Source: Halocaridina rubra (lineage: Eukaryota; Arthropoda; Malacostraca; Decapoda; Atyidae). Taken from it: a stretch of 64,000 nt of DNA. The notes below the pieces were generated by a model, which saw only the letters and a list, made by a program, of their open reading frames with translations, did not search any database and had not been told where the DNA came from. A program made the position numbers and the translations under genes. Location of the stretch: positions 69,501 to 133,500 of the forward strand of contig JAXCGZ010007566.1 in the NCBI GenBank assembly GCA_037179515.1, read 5' to 3'. How positions within the stretch are numbered: the stretch's first letter is position 1; each line of letters begins with the position of its first letter. This document shows positions 61,018 through 64,000 of the stretch, piece by piece.

Positions 61018-62061
61018 TGGATTAGGCTTTTTAGACTACTGTCTACATAGTCCTTGCATATCATACAAGGCAATTATAGTAAAGGTGAGAGGTTTGTAAA
61101 TTTTTCTCTTCTCAAACTATATATAAGCCACAAAATAATGCATACAATAGATTTTGGTTGTCAGTACCCACATATATTTTTGAATAAAGTTTTGATATGT
61201 ATGAAAGAAGAGATGCTTAAGAAGAATTATAAATATTTTCGTATTACCATATTTACCTTTTCGTCATATAAGGAGCAGCTATGGGAGAATAACCGCACAG
61301 TGAAATCCCATATTTTTCACAAACTTCTCGAATTGGTTTTTGCTGATGGTAAACATGTATTTCAATCTGATGGTTGGCAGGCTTAATTCTGCAAGCTGAT
61401 GATGTTTGAAAATAATATATAATGGTATACTATACTGTACAGTCATATACACTGGCCGTAACACCCCTTGTAAAGGGAATGGTTAGGTCAACGCACACAC
61501 ACATCCTACACATATTAGATTATATCTTGTCCCAAGCATCTTGGCTCTATTGGGGTAGAGATTCACCCCCCCCCCTACTAAACTGCTTGGGTAGCATCTT
61601 ACCTGCCTTGGGGTGTGACAGCTGTAAATTTCGCTTGATCCTTATTGCTGATGATCCATTTAATAACTACCCCTTTTACAAATAGTGAAAGATTTACTCC
61701 AGTAAATATGAATTTAGTAAAGCTATTCATCATGCACACTGGTTTTCACATCGCTCCAGATACTCACTGCATATGAATAGTGTGTCATTTATCCCCAAGG
61801 AGCTAAGAGGAGTGATCGAGGTACGTAAGTTTCTGGTGATTGTGTGCTTTGACTTGACCACCTTATTACGAGGGAGATAGCGGACTTCGTATATATTGTA
61901 TATGTATGCATAGGACTGCCGTTAATGTGACAATATTATATTCTTTTTTCTTAAGATGAAGAAGAGGGGAAATTATTGAGCTATTCCTCTGTTGCATTCC
62001 AGAGTAAATTTTCCATTATAAAAACATATATCTTAATGGCTTTAATTTAGCTATTTGACAA

Positions 62062-62105
<44 letters not shown>

Positions 62106-63600
62106 ACTAATCTATAATATATATTACTTACTTTTCATAATTCTTTCGATTTGTTTGCTGTTGAAATTAGAAATTCCAATGGCTTTGGTTTTTCCATGGT
62201 CTACCTGGAAGGCAACATGAAAATCACATGCAAATTAGTCATTGGATATGGGTAATTTTTTAATATACAACCTGTTCTAAGAGTATTTTTTCACGTTTAA
62301 TGTGTCACTATTAATTGCCATCATTGAGGTGGGTACAGACAGATTAGAGCTGGGCAATTAAGGTTGGATGTCCTTCCTAATGCTCCACTGTGGGATCGAT
62401 ACTGCAATCTCAAAATAGTTATAAAGGCAGGAAGAATAGTTTTAGCTAACTTGTCGTGGGCCAAATTGAGATTATTTCGGAGTGTGTATATTTACTGTTT
62501 TGTTTTCATGTTTTATGAAGTATCTCAGAATATTTACCTGGTTTTCCATGGCTTTGTACAGTGATTCTAAATCAGTGTCGAGGTCAAGAACGGTCGTAGG
62601 ACATAATGTCGACGGATGCGACTTTTAGATAGTTATTTATTCTTCTTACTCTTTCATTCATTCATAATAATACAGGTTAAAATTATAGTTCCGAACCAAA
62701 CCTAACCTTGATATTATATCCGTCGACATTATGTCCGTCGACATTATGTCCATCGGCATTTTGTCTGCACACTCATGTTTTATGAAGTTCGTATCTCAAA
62801 ATATTTACCTGGTTTTCCATGGCTTTGTACAGTGATTCTAAATCAGTGTCGAGGTCAAGGACACTGTTGCCATCGCTGTCAACGGGCCATACATCGTTGT
62901 CATTCTTCCCTAAAGGTAAAACCAGTATACTTCTACAGTATATTATAAAGCGGTAAAAGAAAGTGGTAATATTCAAATTTCTTAGCAGTGTAGCAATATA
63001 CTTCATTATTATATTATTATTATATTATTATTATTAGTAGTAGTAGTAGTAGTAGTAGTAGTAGCAGTAATAATAGTAGTAGTGGTAGCAGTAGTAGTAG
63101 TAATGATAAATGTTTATTTTTCCATCTCAATTAGGAAAAACTGCTATGAAATTTCATATAATATGAGGATTTTTGAAGTAGGTTAGATTAGTTTAATTCC
63201 AGTTAAGACATGAGTTGATAATCGAATACATTCTTTTTAGTAGTTTAAATATTTTTCAGCTTTTGTATTCCCATTATTATTATTATTATTATTATTATCA
63301 TTCAATATATATAGAGATAACAATACAGTATAAGGATAAAGAAGACAGACTGGAACAGGAATAGAAAGACAGGCGAAAATTGCCCTTATCGGGCCTGGGC
63401 ACCTATCGACCAACGGAATGCGCAAGCAAAGTCTATCTTAGAGCATAGCCATCCATCATTATTATTATTTTTTTTTTTTTACCTTTTAAGCCAACAGGGT
63501 TGTGAATTAAGTAGAGGTCTACATAATTCAGCTGTAATCTCGCTAGAGATTTATCCAGACATTGCTCCACATCACTAGCACGATTGCCAATCTGCGGGAG
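58330..63600 (-). CDS. Aldo-keto reductase 2 (AKR2), partial, six exons visible
   Basis: Paralog of AKR1 on the opposite strand. Exons in transcript order: 63600-63483, 62909-62809, 62204-62132, 61395-61257, 60749-60587, 58430-58330. Phases agree throughout, and introns fall at the same places as in AKR1. Visible parts: LYLIHNPVG with the catalytic His, DLESLYKAMENQ, KAIGISNFNSKQIERIM, RIKPANHQIEIHVYHQQ. The cofactor segment IPKSANPERIAQNI then VFDFEL is canonical. The exons with the catalytic Asp, Tyr and Lys lie beyond the right edge. The final short exon was not found. Unlike AKR1, the NADPH-binding Lys, Ser and Arg are all in place, so this copy looks enzymatically normal. Confidence 0.9.
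58431..59630. other. AKR2 intron 7, left part; nothing recognised
   Basis: Open frames of up to about 135 codons occur but resemble nothing recognised. Confidence 0.4.
59640..60010 (+). pseudogene. Possible LINE C-terminal zinc-knuckle remnant in AKR2 intron 7
   Basis: SSNFSYCNALETFEHFFLHC near 59868-59930 has the C-X-n-E-T-X-E-H-F-X3-C layout found at the C-terminus of many LINE reverse transcriptases. The flanks are degenerate. Support is this one motif only. Confidence 0.35.
60439..60535. repeat. (ATT)n then (AGT)n microsatellite
   Basis: Compound trinucleotide tract, ending about 50 bases from AKR2 exon 7 (60587-60749). Confidence 0.96.
60587..60749 (-). CDS. AKR2 exon 7 (cofactor-binding motif)
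   Basis: SSDMPILLEHPTVNAIANRL, TSAQILIRFLVQQG and IPTIPKSANPERIAQNID. Acceptor GTTGCAG, donor GTAAGT. Confidence 0.95.
60887..61017. repeat. (ATT)n then (AGT)n microsatellite
   Basis: Compound trinucleotide tract with the same order (ATT then AGT) as 60439-60535. Confidence 0.96.
61257..61395 (-). CDS. AKR2 exon 6
   Basis: CRIKPANHQIEIHVYHQQ then REVCEKYGISLCGYSPIAAP. The acceptor CATCATCAG at 61396 is preferred over the AG eight bases inside, because only it gives the right phase and the family's CRIKP. Confidence 0.92.
61793..61885 (+). repeat. Dispersed repeat (AGGAGCTAAGAGGAGTGATC family)
   Basis: Matches 48185-48270 (AAGGAGCTAAGAGGAGTGAT, GATTGTGTGCTTTGACTTGA). Confidence 0.6.
62060..62105. 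repeat. (CT)n microsatellite
   Basis: CT tract near AKR2 exon 5. Confidence 0.95.
62132..62204 (-). CDS. AKR2 exon 5
   Basis: VDHGKTKAIGISNFNSKQIE then RIMK. 73 nt. Donor GTAAGT. Confidence 0.94.
62300..62415 (-). mobile_element. SINE-like repeat family 2
   Basis: GTGTCACTATTAATTGCCAT, GGATGTCCTTCCTAATGCTC and CACTGTGGGATCGATACTG are the inverse of the 58145 copy. Confidence 0.6.
62507..62589 (-). pseudogene. Duplicated fragment of AKR2 exon 4 with its donor
   Basis: Near copy of 62774-62859: intron start, donor (inverse of TTTACCTGG) and the last 50 or so coding bases (FSFEN-free; encodes DLDTDLESLYKAMENQ). No acceptor of its own. It lies on the far side of a small inverted-repeat element. 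Confidence 0.85.
62598..62755. mobile_element. Small MITE-like element with GACATAATGTCGAC ends
   Basis: The left GGACATAATGTCGACGGATG is the inverse of the right ATCCGTCGACATTATGTCC. The right block occurs twice in tandem, with a third partial CATCGGCATTTTGTC. Interior about 120 bp, AT-rich, non-coding. Confidence 0.75.
62809..62909 (-). CDS. AKR2 exon 4
   Basis: KNDNDVWPVDSDGNSVLDLD then TDLESLYKAMENQ. 101 nt. Donor GTAAAT. Confidence 0.93.
63010..63110. repeat. (ATT)n then (AGT)n microsatellite
   Basis: Third compound ATT-AGT tract inside AKR2 introns. Confidence 0.95.
63483..63600 (-). CDS. AKR2 exon 3 (catalytic His)
   Basis: LPQIGNRASDVEQCLDKSLA then LQLNYVDLYLIHNPVGLKG. 118 nt, the same as AKR1 exon 3. 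Acceptor TTTTCACAG, donor GTAAAA. Confidence 0.95.
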
Positions 63601-63639
63601 CTGTGAAAAAGAAAATGGATAAGTTTCAGGGTGATTTTC

Positions 63640-63755
<116 letters not shown>

Positions 63756-63769
63756 TCCTATCTTAACCT

Positions 63770-63900
63770 TTAATTGTCGGGATTCGAACCTTGAACATGT
63801 AGAATAGACGTTCACAGCTTAGTCCGCTTAACCATAGAGGTCTCTGTGGACAAAAGCCTCTTAGGTATGAATTCCAGGCCCCAGGTTCGAATCCTAGCTT
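63770..63900. mobile_element. Two tRNA-like segments head to head
   Basis: On the minus strand, CTCTATGGTTAAGCGGACTA (box A-like) and AAGGTTCGAATCCCGAC (box B-like) at 63773-63842. On the plus strand, TGTGGACAAAAGCCTC and CCAGGTTCGAATCCTAGC at 63844-63896. Both lack a convincing acceptor stem, so they are read as SINE heads. Confidence 0.55.
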
Positions 63901-63947
63901 ATAATAATTTGGAATTATTTAAATGCGTGTTTGTATTATCATGTTCA

Positions 63948-64000
<53 letters not shown>
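63948..64000. repeat. (ATT)n microsatellite
   Basis: ATT tract running off the window. Confidence 0.97.

Noticed and set aside
61386..61394. Alternative acceptor for AKR2 exon 6 at the inner AG (CTTGCAG)
   Set aside because: It gives the wrong phase and removes the conserved Cys-Arg before IKP. The outer CATCATCAG fits both phase and family.

Overview
The window looks like nuclear DNA of an arthropod, most likely a decapod crustacean. That is inference. It rests on spliceosomal introns, very dense microsatellites ((TA)n, (ATT)n, (CT)n), several tRNA-derived SINE families, Jockey/CR1-like LINEs, a Gypsy element, a Tigger element, and short stretches of the arthropod telomere motif TTAGG. The base composition is AT-rich and most of the window is repeat.

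Four host genes can be supported. (1) A UPF0538/C2orf76-like gene lies at 6932-7321 (+), with its whole coding region in one exon. (2) An alpha-1,3-fucosyltransferase gene lies at 31168-42893 (+). It has nine coding exons whose phases all agree, giving a 467-residue type II membrane protein. (3) An aldo-keto reductase (AKR1) gene lies at 48552-56663 (+), with nine coding exons and 334 residues. (4) A second aldo-keto reductase (AKR2) lies at 58330-63600 (-), with six exons visible. Its 5' exons lie beyond the right edge, and its last short exon was not found. The two AKRs converge and share intron positions and phases, so they are probably old local duplicates. AKR2 keeps the canonical NADPH-binding motif; AKR1 does not.

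The rest is mobile and repetitive DNA. Positions 113-5958 hold terminal-inverted-repeat elements filled with a 160-bp satellite in opposite orientations, set in (TA)n. Positions 9.2-20.1 kb hold LINE copies, Tigger-like fragments and a Gypsy element (14644-19526) nested in a LINE. Positions 24.4-28.0 kb hold a palindromic array of a 271-bp unit that carries a tRNA-like (box A/box B) segment. A smaller palindromic array of the same unit lies in AKR1 intron 6, and older diverged copies lie at 45.2-46.2 kb. Introns of all three multi-exon genes are loaded with SINEs, MITE-like elements and microsatellites.

The most unusual items are the two palindromic tRNA-like arrays, the satellite-filled inverted-repeat elements, the loss of the cofactor motif in AKR1, and the partial exon duplications beside real exons in both AKR genes.
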